Of a stretch of DNA of 45,887 nt, positions 1 through 11,600 are shown in pieces; the stretch's first letter is position 1, and every line of letters begins with the position of its first letter. Below the pieces are notes generated by a model. That model had not been told where the DNA came from and did not search any database. It saw only the letters and a list, made by a program, of their open reading frames with translations. Both the position numbers and the translations under genes were made by a program. The DNA is from Rozella allomycis CSF55 (Eukaryota; Rozellomycota). Location: NCBI GenBank assembly GCA_000442015.1, contig KE560841.1, positions 1 to 45,887 on the forward strand. The letters are read 5' to 3'.

Positions 1-3000
1 ACGCAAAAATGCAAATTAAAATTACAACCAACAGTCGATATTATACTCAAATAATAAACCATGATTTAATAATGATCAAATATCGTAAAACAGCACCAAT
101 ATTTCAAGTTTTTCGTTATAAAAGTGTTTTGCAATGTCGCCGTCCCATTTTGTAGATTTCGTAAATGGGACGGCGGGTAACGANAATCAATCAGTGCTTC
201 GACTTTAAATTTATCGGTGGATAAAATAACAGTAAAATGTTCATTGCCTTCCAGATGATTTGAAGAAAGAAGATAATTAGAATTATTTTTTATATCACTA
301 CGAGAATTATAAGAGCAATTACGTGCAATATCCACTTTGGCGACATTTAAAACATCTTCCCTCCTTCCTACAACGTTCACGTTCTTCCATGGTAAGTTTA
401 GTCAACTTTCGAGTGGCATCTAAGATCATTGGTGTTGTATTATCAGGAATTGTCAACGTATCTCGAAACATTTCGTCACGATGTTTTCGCTCATCAATCT
501 TCATTATCAAATCATAGAATTCAGAAATGGTCTCGGGTTCATCAAAATACTTCAAATGGGTCTTAACATCGTTATTAACAGCTTGATATACAAACGCTTT
601 GATTGCTTCATCATTAAAACCAGACATTAGTGCTAATCGCTGAAATTCTGCGATAGTTGCCGCCACGGAACGCTTGCCTTGCCTAATGTTCATGATTTCT
701 CTCTGTGCGGTGATTTTATTTTCCTTCAATCCTAATTGACGCTTTAGTTTGCTTTGAAATTCGTCACAAGTCCCACTCACTTCATTTGTAATCCAATAAG
801 AATCTAGCCATTTAGCAGCTGACCCACGTAAGTATGAAGCCGCGAAGATTACTTTCAATCTGTCGGATGAGAATTTTTCTTTCTGCGCTTCAAATACAAA
901 GTTGATCTGACGGAGAAATGAAGGTAACTTTTTCGAATCCCCAGTAANCCATTTAGCAGCTGAGCCACGTAAGTATGAAGCCGCGAAAATTACTTTCAAT
1001 CTGTCGGATGAGAATTTTTCTTTCTGCGCTTCAAATACAAAGTTGATCTGACGGAGAAATGAAGGTAACTTTTTGGAATCCCAANGATTCTCATCCCACG
1101 TCTTAGAATAATTATCATAGAGAGGTACCGGCAGAATTCTTACCTACCGAAGAGAGATTAATCACTCCGTTGCGGATACGACGAGGATGACGGGGACCTT
1201 ACTCCCGAAGTTGACACCGCTAAAGTAGTTGAGAGCTTCCGATTGAGAACGAGCCGTTCGTATGGCAGAGAATGTCAGAGTCCCTAGACAAAGACATCAA
1301 CAACCTACAAGAAGAGATTTCTCAGAGCATGAGAAGTCTTGAGTTATTAGAGGATGCTCCAGCAACCAGAGAAACCGCAGGTTCCGTACCTGTTAGGGTA
1401 AATTATTTCCCCGCGCCACTATAAAGAAATAACTTAAGAAAAGACTTTTGTTAACTGAGTTAACAAGACTGAAGTCTTGTTTCCTCCACTTTATTTATAA
1501 GATAATACTTTAGCTTCCATCATCTAGAATCTCTGGAATGATCTTCGGAAATCTCAAAGACACTTTCTTGGATCTCAAACAATTCTTTACATTATCCCCT
1601 CCCTGTGGCAGATTCCGTCTGTTCTTTCTGTGATATTCAGAGATCAAGGTTTCAGTTAAAAGAGGATTATCGAAAGGTTCCCAAGAACGATCAGAAGGAT
1701 GCATGTTCTTCCAATGAATCAAATAATACAATTTATCCCCTATAAATTTTGAATCTACAATATAGTCTATGGACAATACTGGAGAATCTGACACAACATT
1801 TAAATCACCTATTCCCCTCGCCTTTTCTCTTTGATTAAAAGATGAAATATGACATGGTTCTAACAATGATATATGAAAAACATCAAAAATCTTATATTCT
1901 CGTGGTAATTGTAAACGGTAACAAGCAGGATTAATTTTTTCCGAAATCTTAAATGGTCCAACGAATTCATGATCCAATTTTCTGCAAGGTCTCTTCAACT
2001 TCAAGTTTGTGGTTCTCAAGAAAACCTTATCCCCGACAATAAATTCAAATTCTTTTCTCTTTCTATTTGCAACTTCCTTTTGTCTTTCTTGAGCTTGATT
2101 CAGTGACAGCGTTAACAATTGTTGTACCTGTTGAATATCATAAACCAGCATCTCGGCTTTAGGCACTTTTTGTTGATTATCAATCGTCACATTCATACGA
2201 GGGTGAAAGCCATAATTTGCAAAAAACGGTGACATGCCAGTAGAAGAATGAATACTGTTATTGTAGCAAAATTCAGCGTATGTAAGAAATCTTATCCAGT
2301 CATTTTGTTCAAAATTGATATAAGCACGCAGATAATGTTCCAACGTTTGATTGGTCCTTTCTGTCTGACCATCGGTCTGAGGGTGGTAAGCTGAGGACAA
2401 CTTAATTTTGCAACCTAGTAATTCGAAGAACCTATTCCACAGTCGAGAAATAAATTGTGGTCCCCTATCCGAGATTATTTCATTGGGTACACCATGTAAG
2501 CGGACAATATGCTTTACAAACAATTCTGCTGTTTCTGAGGCTGAAATGGTCTTTTTACAAGGAATAAAGTGAGCCATCTTAGATCGTCTGTCAACTATTA
2601 CTAAAATACAATTTTGGTATTGTGAGGTTGGTAGATCGGTAATAAAATCTAACGTGACTGATTCCCAATTTCTCTCTGCTATAGGTAAAGGTTGTAGTAG
2701 TCCAAATGGAGCATGTTTGGGTTTCCGGATACGCGAACTTGTGTCACAGCTGGAAATATATCTCTTTACATCTGACATGAGTGAAGGCCAATAATAATTC
2801 CGGTTAACTAGGTTTACTGTCTTTGTTATACCAAAATGTCCACCTAACAAGCTATCATGACAATCATATAAAATCTGTTGTCGCAACGTACAATTGGGAA
2901 TATACAACTGTTGGTTATGATATAAAATGTCATCTTTAAATTTAAACTTAGAAGTCGCAATGTTCTTATGTGTTTTTTGAATTTATTGATAAAAGTGTCA

Positions 3001-3175
3001 TTTGGTAATAAATTACGAATCATATTAAAATAGTTTTCCGAATCAGAAGATACCTTGAAAGAGGTTAGAAATTGTTCTTTTGGAATNGCTAATTAAGATC
3101 CGTCAGGATTAGGAGATCCTTTGAAAATTATGACTCCTCTCTTTGATAATTAATGTAAGACGTGGGATGAGAATT
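1..3175 (-). mobile_element. Ty3/gypsy (chromovirus-type) LTR retroelement remains
   Basis: Fossil pieces of a Ty3/gypsy retroelement. On the minus strand, about 60-999 encodes Gag-like protein with a zinc-knuckle region and the start of a protease-like part. About 1510-2907 encodes integrase: an N-terminal zinc-binding-like region, a DDE core (FITDLP, SDRGPQF and HPQTDGQTERTNQ segments), a GPF/Y-like part (FVGPFKI) and a C-terminal chromodomain (HWKNMHPSDRSWEPF), which marks the chromovirus branch. A short Gag-start-like stretch on the plus strand (about 1272-1420) and an inverted repeat of about 40 bp (1087-1127 against 3132-3172) show that pieces lie in both orientations. No reverse transcriptase is seen between the Gag and integrase parts, so they probably come from different copies. 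The element is broken, with several breaks; its age cannot be judged without paired LTRs. Confidence 0.85.
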
Positions 3176-3862
3176 ACTGGTACAACACTCTCCTCTATTC
3201 AATTTTTGGCTTGCTCACGCTCGCCATGTATGGAGGAATGATCAAATTTTCTTGGCTCGCGATAGCAGGCCAACAGCTCACTTCGTTTGCTGTTCTCGCT
3301 TCGCTCGCCTGTATGGCCTATGGATTATGATCACCAAATATGGCTGGCTAGGAGCTTGCTTAACCTCGCGGAGCTCACTTCGTTCGCCTGGCTCGCTTGC
3401 GCGCGCGAAAAACTGGGGCGCCTTTTTATGCTATCCCCTCTCCTGTTCCCTCTCTCTTCTTCCCCCTCTCCCCTCCCCTTATCCCCTTACGCCGCGCGGG
3501 CTCATGTGATGGCAATTGGCAGGTGTGAACTTGTACCCCTTAGAACCCCGCTGGAGTAACTAACAGTCAATACACTACATTAACTATACGTGTACTGACA
3601 CTTTGGTCCTTGCAGGTTTGCGCTGGCTTCCTGTTTCCGCTAGTAGCCAGCTTTACACTGCTAGTCTTTTGGCACAAAGTCATTTGATGATCTTGCTTGG
3701 CAACTTTGCGTGTAGTCTATACTGTACATGCCCAAGTCGCGACCCCATGGAGCAAATGCCCGTCTGATTCCGCACACTAGTTTCCACATCTAGTAGTAGA
3801 TTACACCCTATGTAACAATCTTTTAACAGAACCTATTGGCAAGAAAATAAAATATCTTTTAT
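3176..3862. repeat. GC-richer repeat-like island with pyrimidine tract
   Basis: This stretch has no supportable gene. It is clearly GC-richer than the rest of the window. Around 3240-3420 it carries many short CTCGC/TTCGCTCGC words, and at about 3430-3495 a tract made almost only of C and T. Open frames here are low-complexity and I do not regard them as genes. It may be a dispersed repeat or the flank of the neighbouring retroelement pieces. Confidence 0.4.
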
Positions 3863-4873
3863 TTAGAATATGAACACTTTTTTGAAATTTTCTTTCATTC
3901 TAATTCCATTTGGAACTTTATCAAGCAATGTATAATCTGCCGAATTTTCGTCTGCGATTTTCAACTTTAGATATTTGCTATATAATGTAAAAATAATAAA
4001 GCCCATCTCTTTTAACATGGTAGCCATAATGTCAACGCAAACATTCCTCCACATCTCAAATGCCCATGAGTTGGTATATTCCAGACGATGGAGAAACAAA
4101 AAGGTGCGGCAGTTGGAAAATTTAGCCTCAAGTAAAGTATGAGTAAGAACAAATGCCAATTGTTTCCAATTCAAGATACCTCTATAAACATGCATACTAT
4201 CAATTCCACCAAGATGCGTCATATCCGGTTTGTAAAACGAGTAATCAAAATCAATGACAATTATTTTAACCGGAATTTTCAATTTCTGTCTATTTAAAAC
4301 ATCAGCGAATTTTTGCATAAAGTTTGTGCTTAACTTCCTGCTTCTAGAGCATATTCTTAGGTAGCTTCGTAAAAGCAATCGCTTCAAAATATAATTATTG
4401 ATATCTTCAGTTGTAATTGGGAATTTTGATGAGTTTAGGCAAAAAGAGGAGTTGTACAAATAACTGTTAGCTTGACTTTGACAGGCTTGATTATGAGTGT
4501 TGTCAATCTTTTTCTGCCATACCGCGCTCTTTTTTAATTCTTTTTGTTTCCTTATTTCGCTTGGTAGTAAAAACGTGGCATCAAAATCAAGTTGACGTTG
4601 AAAGGTATTTTTTGCTTTCGGATTTCTTGTGGACTCTTTAAGACTTTCTTTCATTTTCAAGACAAAGGAGTTTCTCCTCTCTAACTCCTCTCTGTCAAAT
4701 GGTTTAAATTGTAGTGGAGTGAGAATCAATCTTTGCTGTTTAGTTTTCGACTTTCTTTGCGTACTTCTACCTAGTTGATACATCCGATTATCTTGATTTT
4801 CTTTTATGGGGGTGGTGAAAAAAGGGCTAGTTTTGGCATTGTTTTCAAATATCTGGTTCACGTTTTTTGGCAT
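3863..4873 (-). CDS. Hypothetical 336-aa protein
   Basis: A single uninterrupted reading frame of 336 codons, which I do not recognise. The first 150 residues are basic, rich in K, R, Q and S, and look disordered. The second half (about 165-336) looks like a folded alpha/beta domain, with hydrophobic strands such as IPVKIIVIDFDYSF and several buried W and F residues. There is no signal peptide or membrane segment. The stop codon abuts an AATAAA (TAAATAAAAG), so the 3' UTR must be very short. The start lies only 15 bp from the oppositely oriented TRM9 start; a later Met (about residue 31) is a possible alternative. Coding status is supported by frame length and compact context, not by homology. 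Confidence 0.7.
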   Translation of the reverse strand: MPKNVNQIFENNAKTSPFFTTPIKENQDNRMYQLGRSTQRKSKTKQQRLILTPLQFKPFDREELERRNSFVLKMKESLKESTRNPKAKNTFQRQLDFDATFLLPSEIRKQKELKKSAVWQKKIDNTHNQACQSQANSYLYNSSFCLNSSKFPITTEDINNYILKRLLLRSYLRICSRSRKLSTNFMQKFADVLNRQKLKIPVKIIVIDFDYSFYKPDMTHLGGIDSMHVYRGILNWKQLAFVLTHTLLEAKFSNCRTFLFLHRLEYTNSWAFEMWRNVCVDIMATMLKEMGFIIFTLYSKYLKLKIADENSADYTLLDKVPNGIRMKENFKKVFIF

Positions 4874-4888
4874 TCCGAAATATCAGAT
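4874..4888. promoter_or_regulatory. 15-bp head-to-head start interval
   Basis: The ATG of TRM9 (4889) and the ATG of the 336-aa gene (complement of 4871-4873) face away from each other with only 15 bp between. Any shared promoter must lie within or overlap the 5' coding parts of the two genes. There is no room for a separate core promoter. I see no TATA-like element that could serve only one side. Confidence 0.5.
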
Positions 4889-5590
4889 ATGGAATCAGAA
4901 TTTGTTCACAAAGTTTACAACACTATTGCCCCGCATTTTAGTGAGACTAGATATAAAGCGTGGCCGGTGATAGAAAATTTTTTGAAAAGCCAACCTATAG
5001 GATCACTTGGTGGAGATATCGGTTGCGGGAACGGAAAATATTTCAATATACGAAATGATGTTAATATAATAGGATGCGATAGGTAAGTTATTTCTTAGTT
5101 TTATTATTAGGAGTGAAAATCTTATAAAGATAGCTAATCAGAGAAGGCCATTTACATTTGTTTGTGATGCTTTGAATCTACCATTTAAGAGTGACATATT
5201 TGATTTCGTTATAAGTATTGCTGTTATCCATCATTTTTCAACGGCCGAAAGAAGGCGCAAAGCGATAGAAGAAATACTAAGGGTACTAAGATGTGGTGGT
5301 GAAGCATTGATATTTGTGTGGGCATTTGAACAGGAAGGAAAAAGAAAATTTGCCGAGCAAGATTGTCTAGTCCCTTGGAGACTGCAGAAACAATTTGATG
5401 AAAACGGAGAAGAGAAGGTTTTGCAAAGGTATGTTATAGAAATGGTCAAAAGTCTAGATACTATCATTTATTCAAAAAAGATGAACTGCACAATTTGGTC
5501 GAGGCTGTAATTCTGGATAATAATCGAGTTAAAATTTTGGAGACTGGTTATGATCGAGATAACTGGTTTATTAGAATAACAAAAGAATAG
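4889..5590 (+). CDS. TRM9: tRNA wobble-uridine carboxymethyl methyltransferase TRM9/ALKBH8-type
   Basis: SAM-dependent methyltransferase that in the known family, with Trm112, methyl-esterifies cm5U at the tRNA wobble position to mcm5U. Three exons joined by introns 5083-5110 (28 nt) and 5429-5457 (29 nt) give 214 residues. Family signatures in order: EFVHKVYNTIAPHFSETRYK near the N-terminus, the SAM-binding GGDIGCGNGKY motif (about 45-55), GCDRSENLIKIA across splice 1, DALNLPF, DFVISIAVIHHFST (catalytic-core loop), ILRVLRCGGEALIFVWAFEQ, and YYHLFKKDEL across splice 2. The start is fixed by the conserved N-terminus. It lacks the longer insert before the last motif that yeast Trm9 has. AATAAA begins one base after the stop, and the 3' end meets that of the ASH giant 28 bp away. 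Confidence 0.96.
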
Positions 5591-5618
5591 AATAAATTAA
5601 ATCAAGGAGACTAATTCT

Positions 5619-8600
5619 TTATTTAATGCGCTCTTCTTTTGGTTTAAAGAACTCTTCTGCTTTTTGCCTTCGTTCGTAGGAGAGAATAAGTTTGTCTTTA
5701 ACGTGTTGAGGAACCTATATATTTCATTTTAAAAATATACTTTGGACAACAGAGGAAGTGCATCTGAATTAGGGTCTAATTTCAGGGGCTGCCTGTTGTG
5801 AAACCATTTCATGGAAGAATGTGCCACCTGTTTAGGTATTGCAGGAGGTCTAACAGTAAACGATGAAATGTTGATATCTGAAATAAGAGGCTATAATGAA
5901 TGATGTTAGCCTTTACTTGAAAAGGTGGAATATAAGGAAATAGATGATTCTTTTCATTCATTCTGATTATGGGTTTTAGCACTTTCCACAACATATCGTT
6001 GTGATCACAATATTCATTATTATAGAGTAATGTATCCAGTGAGTGATCATTCTTTATAGAAATAGAGCCTAGTTTTTACCTGAATGAATTTCCTTATCAT
6101 GTCCAACTTTTCATTGACTTTAACTGAGCCTTTGTAGACAATACTAAACGTTTTGTTTAATTCAGATAACAGAACTGAAATATTAACGGTAATGTCGCCA
6201 GCAGTTTCACTCTATTTTGAAAAAGGATTTTAATTTTTACTCTGAAATGAACAGTGATGATTTTGGACTCTGATGGTTGAATAACAAATTCTTTTGGCTC
6301 AACAAAGGAAGCTAATTGATTTTTGCCGTCTAAAATTTTGATTGTGACGATTGTATTTCCAGTGTTGACAATTGTAAAAGATTCTCTGACAGTGATGCCT
6401 TTTGAAACAAAAAAATAAAAGTACCTTCTGTTATGATTTGCTTTATAATATTTTCATTTTCCAAATCAATGTGTGAGAATTCAATTGAACAAATTCCTGA
6501 TTTTCCTCTAAATTCTTTTGCGGCGATCATTGTGTTGATTGAAGAAAAAGCATTTATTTTGAAATCAAAAGTATCACCTAAAGAACAAATGGGTGAATAG
6601 TATAATTGAACTGGCCTTGTCTCATTTGGTTTTATATTTTCAATTGATGTAATCAAGTTGGAGTCTATTTTGAAATCTACTATGCTCATATCACATTCAC
6701 TGTTTGTTGCTGAATAATACATTTACCTTTTATTAATGAAATTAAATGATAGACAAATTGGAACAGAAAGATCAACGAGGCCTAAATCTAATGGATCAAA
6801 AGGTGGCTTAGTTTCAATGGAACCCAAGTAATCCACACACTTTCCCTTTAATGGAACGTGATACTCTTTATTTTCTAATTCAACGCATAACAAGCTATGG
6901 TGGATAAGAGCTGAATTTGATTTGAAACTTACTGGAACCAATAGTTCCTGTTTTGGTTGAATTGTCCCTTGAGTGTTTTGTATTTGAAACACTTGATTTT
7001 CATTTTGCTTTAAGTAGACTGAAAAATGTTTATCTGTGCAAGTTAAATTAGTCCATTTGAATGTTTGTGACATTTCCGTGCCGATGAAACAAACACCAAA
7101 ATCAATTTCTTTAAAATCTTTTTCGTCAATTGGTTTCTTATATTATAGATATAAAACAATTACATCGGCTTGAGTACAAAATATTTCAATCTTTTGATGA
7201 CAATTTAGGTAATTTAATTCCAAGAAAGTCTTAATCGAGTTCTTTTCAAGTTTCTCTTGGCACGGTAGAATAGATACATCAATAAAATTAATAGCACATG
7301 GATTGACAAGTAAATTTCTTTGAACTTTTAATTGCTACAGAAAGTTGTGATCGAATTGTTTACTTTATGTGTAGACAGGATTTCAACGTTAATTTCAACG
7401 TTGTTATCATTTTTAATTCCAATTTTTAATGTTTTTTCATCAAATAATCCCTTTTTTGAATAGCGAATCTTTTTACGATTGAACCGAAATCAATCAAGGA
7501 AATTTCGGAATTTAGTTCATCGAGTATTTTCAAATGATTAATAAAACATTTATATTTTATTGGAATTGTAAAGCTGCTGGAGTTTTGTATGGATATATTT
7601 AGTATGGAGTAGTTTTCAACCAGAAGATTTTCATTAAATGATTTTGGTTGAAATGCTATTTCAACTGTGTGTTGATTATTCTTTTTCATTCCCAAAGCAA
7701 AATCTGTTTCATTAATGCGGAAATAATCGTTCTGACAATTTAAAGACAAATTAACTTCTAGTGGTGCATCTCCATCGTTTATTATAGGAAATTCGACAGA
7801 TTTTGATTCGCCAAATAAAATATTTGTGAAATCTAATAGTTGTGGTAAGATTTCTTCTTTTATTTTTAATAAACACCCATAAACTTTACAAAGAATTGAA
7901 TCGGTTGTTGTTTTAGATTTAACAATCAATTTTCTGACATTTTCTTTTAATTTTAACACTTTGCATTTAACGTTTATTATTTTTTCTTGTTTAGACGGAA
8001 TAATTCCATTCATTTCATCGAGTATAGAAAATGGATTATTCAAAGTTGAATCCCACGTCAATTCATATGTACAAACTCCACTTCCGACATTCTTCAATAC
8101 AAAAAACGCGTCACCAAAACTATCTTTTGATATACTTCCAAAATCTACAGAATTATTTTCAATGACTAAATTTGGTATTCCAGTTGAAGCTTTCCACACA
8201 AACCTACAAATTTCATCAAAGTCTTCTAATTGAACCTTTCTCTACAATGACAAATATCTTACTTTGGCTTCAACAATAACAACAACGTCTCTAAATAGAT
8301 CATCCTCCTTGTCTAACGCTTTATAATTGAAACAAATTTCTTTTGAACCCTCTGCTGGTATAATCCCCTCTGGATTTTCTACTTTAAACATTTCATTCAA
8401 TTCTTCTTTGGTTAGTTCAACCCTTGGCAACTCTGATTCAGAATTTTCGTTCAGTTTATTTTGTGAGTTCATTTTCGCTATAGAATTTTGTGAATTCAAT
8501 TTAGATGTAGAATTTTCTGCCAATTTATTTTCTGAGCCCTTCTTCTTATTCTTCTTTTTCTTTTTTACAACTTCTGGCTCTGGAAATAACAATGAAATTC

Positions 8601-11600
8601 TATATTCTACATCAGAACTTCCAAAATTTAAAATAGATCTCTTTTCAGATTTCAAAGATTCAAGATCTATTCTTTCCATAACAATAGAATTTGTATCTTC
8701 CATTTGTATTTGTTCTTCAAAGGCTCTGAAATTGGCTGAAAATTCTCTGGTGATATCAAATTCTAGTACTTTAAATATGATCTGTATCACTGTGTAATGT
8801 ATGGATTACCTTAACAGAAAGTTTGTCTGACTTGCTTGGAGATGCGGTTAATCTAAAAATAGATGTGGCGCGTGGATCCAATTTGAAGGACTCGACATTA
8901 GCGTTTGAATTAACAAAATATTCAAAAACATCAGAGTCAAAAGAAACAGATACGAGAATAGTAAATGGAAAATCACCGTTATTTGCGATTGACAACTGTC
9001 TCTCTTGAGATTCCAAAACACGCATGTTTGTAAAGTTTAGTTGCCCTTGAATGTTTAGTAAAACTTTTCCAATTTCACAATGAATGGGAATGCTAGAAGA
9101 TTCATAATCCTGAACAAGTATTAACAAAGGATAATCTATCGTTTCTCTCTTTATCGGATTAACTTTAAGGACAAATTCTAATCTCTCTGATGGTTGGATC
9201 ACCATAGAATCTATAGAATTCTTAATGACTAATTCATTGTTGTATATTTCTAATTGGTCACTTGGAAGTTCAAATGATATTGAACCAGGACAGGATCCAA
9301 TGTTCTTTAAACTAAATTTTACATTTATTGGACTATCAATTAAAACAATTCGTAAATCTAAAATAGTGGTTTCTGTTATGATTCTAGGTGCTCCTCATTC
9401 ACCCTCAACAAGTAAAGATTCAGAAAACTTTTCCCATTTTAATAAATACTTGACAGAATATTTTAATACTTCTTTTGGCATAAAAATCATTGCTAATGGA
9501 AAAGATTGGCCTGTTGTTATAATAGTCCAACTTTACCTGGTGAAATTGAACCTTCCATTGCACTTAGATCAAAAGGGAAATAGTCATTTGGATTCTTTCT
9601 AGTGAATGGAGACGTTATAGTAAATTTTTCAATAAATTCGCCTTTAAAGTTAGTGAGGATTCATTTACCTTGATTTACAATGTTTAAAGAAAGAGTTTTA
9701 GATTGTTTTCTTGCAACAAGAGAAAAGTTTAATGTTGATGGCTGGAATGCCAATTTGCTAACTCCAACTTGGCCACAAAGAGAAAATCTGCCAATGTAAT
9801 GAGAATTGCCTAGGAATGGTTGAACTATTAAAAGTACCAGTAATTTCAAACACTGAAGAATAAGAGCCACTTTGAATTGCACTAAAGAAAGATCCAACGG
9901 AAATTGATTGATTTGGTTGAATTAAAATGTCATCATTAGTTAATGTGAAGCATTTAAACTTTTTATCAACAACGCCAACAGGTATAACATCCAAATCACT
10001 TAATCTGTTAATTTTAATGAATGCATCTAAATTTCCTTTATTTTTAAGAGAAATAACAAATTTAGATTCTGACTTTTGAGCTGGTCTAATCACCCCCAAA
10101 TTAAATTTCGGAATTTGAGTTTCATTTGTTTTAAACAAATTTAAAGATTCTTTCAACTTTGAATAAACTAAACGCATGTGATCAGAATTTGGAATTAAAG
10201 AAGAGAGAATAGATTCAATTCTATCAATAATCGAGGAAGAATTCAGCTCATCTAAATCTATTTTGATATTTATTTCATTTAAGATATCTTTTAAATTTCT
10301 TTTAATTAAATCAAAATCTAGAGGATGAGATAATTCATTTGGAATTTCTTTCATCAAATTTTCCATTTCAATTATAAATTGGCCGCCAGAGAATGTAATC
10401 AATCCATTTATTTCTTCGCCATCAGGTGTAATCAAGGTATAGCAAACAGAAACTGGAATGTTGAAATCTCTTGGCTGCACAATGAAATCAACTTGAACAT
10501 TCCCATTAGCTGGAATTGCATAATTTAAATTCTCAACAAATGCTAAATCAAATACTTCAATATCAACCTTGTCTCCATTAATTAATGGCGAATGTAAAAT
10601 AGTTTTAAATTTCAATAATTTTGAACTCGTATTTCTCACATTGATTGATTTTGTATGTTTTATTCCAACTTCAACAATTCCATATTCAATCAACGAATCA
10701 TTTTCATCAATCTTCATGAATGGCAATCCAACAATGCCAGAACACATTATAGATCTCACACCCACATCAGTTTCAAAGTATATTGTTGTGTTTAGTGGAT
10801 CAAAATCATTTGGATTAAAACTAACGTTGATTGAAATAGAACCACCTTCAGGAACTACACCACTAAAGGGTTCTATAATCAATACAGAATTGGTGCATTG
10901 AAAGTGGCATTCCGCATCTCCACTATTTGTTGCAATTACACTGAAAGTTCTTTTGTTTCTTAAATAAACAACTCCAAAATCAATTGTCAAAATATTCAAA
11001 TTAAAATTTGGTTTTCCCACAGACACCATCAATGGAATCTTCTTTTCTTCCCAATATCCACCAGGGATTGTTTCATACTTGAAAATTAAATGGGAAGAAA
11101 TATTATTCATTTTCTATCATTTCTATTTATTGTGTGACATACTTGCTTGGCGTAACATTCAATTTGAAATTCAATAGATTTACCAGATTCTAAAATACCA
11201 TCCAATTCGTTTGGATCTTCACTCTGATTAATTTTAAAAATATTGTTTTGTTGAAATAATTGAATTGAGAAATTTGAATTTAGAAATCCTCTATTCGAAA
11301 TCGTTACATTTTTCTGGACTGTCTTTCCAAGTATTACTTTTCCAAATGATATTTTATCATCAATCGTCAACTCTGCACTTGCCCCCGTCCCTAAATAATT
11401 CAGCCTTTTTAATAAAGTTACCTATCAATTGAATCACAGTTTTCCCGTAATTGTGAAGAAAAACTGCTTCACCTTTTCACATTCTATTAATAGATTTACC
11501 CCTGTATTGTGTTTGTGGTCTCACTGGATGGAATTCAACTTGAATTGAAATCTTTCATTCTATATAATACTGAATCTTACCTTTTGTCCAGATTCAATCA

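Noticed and set aside
5172-5510. 112-codon frame ending ...MNCTIWSRL as the true TRM9 C-terminus
   Set aside because: It reads through a 29-nt intron. Splicing gives the conserved YYHLFKKDELHNLVE ending.
9225-9602. 125-codon plus-strand frame
   Set aside because: Antisense to well-supported exons of the ASH giant; no start context, homology or splice signals of its own.
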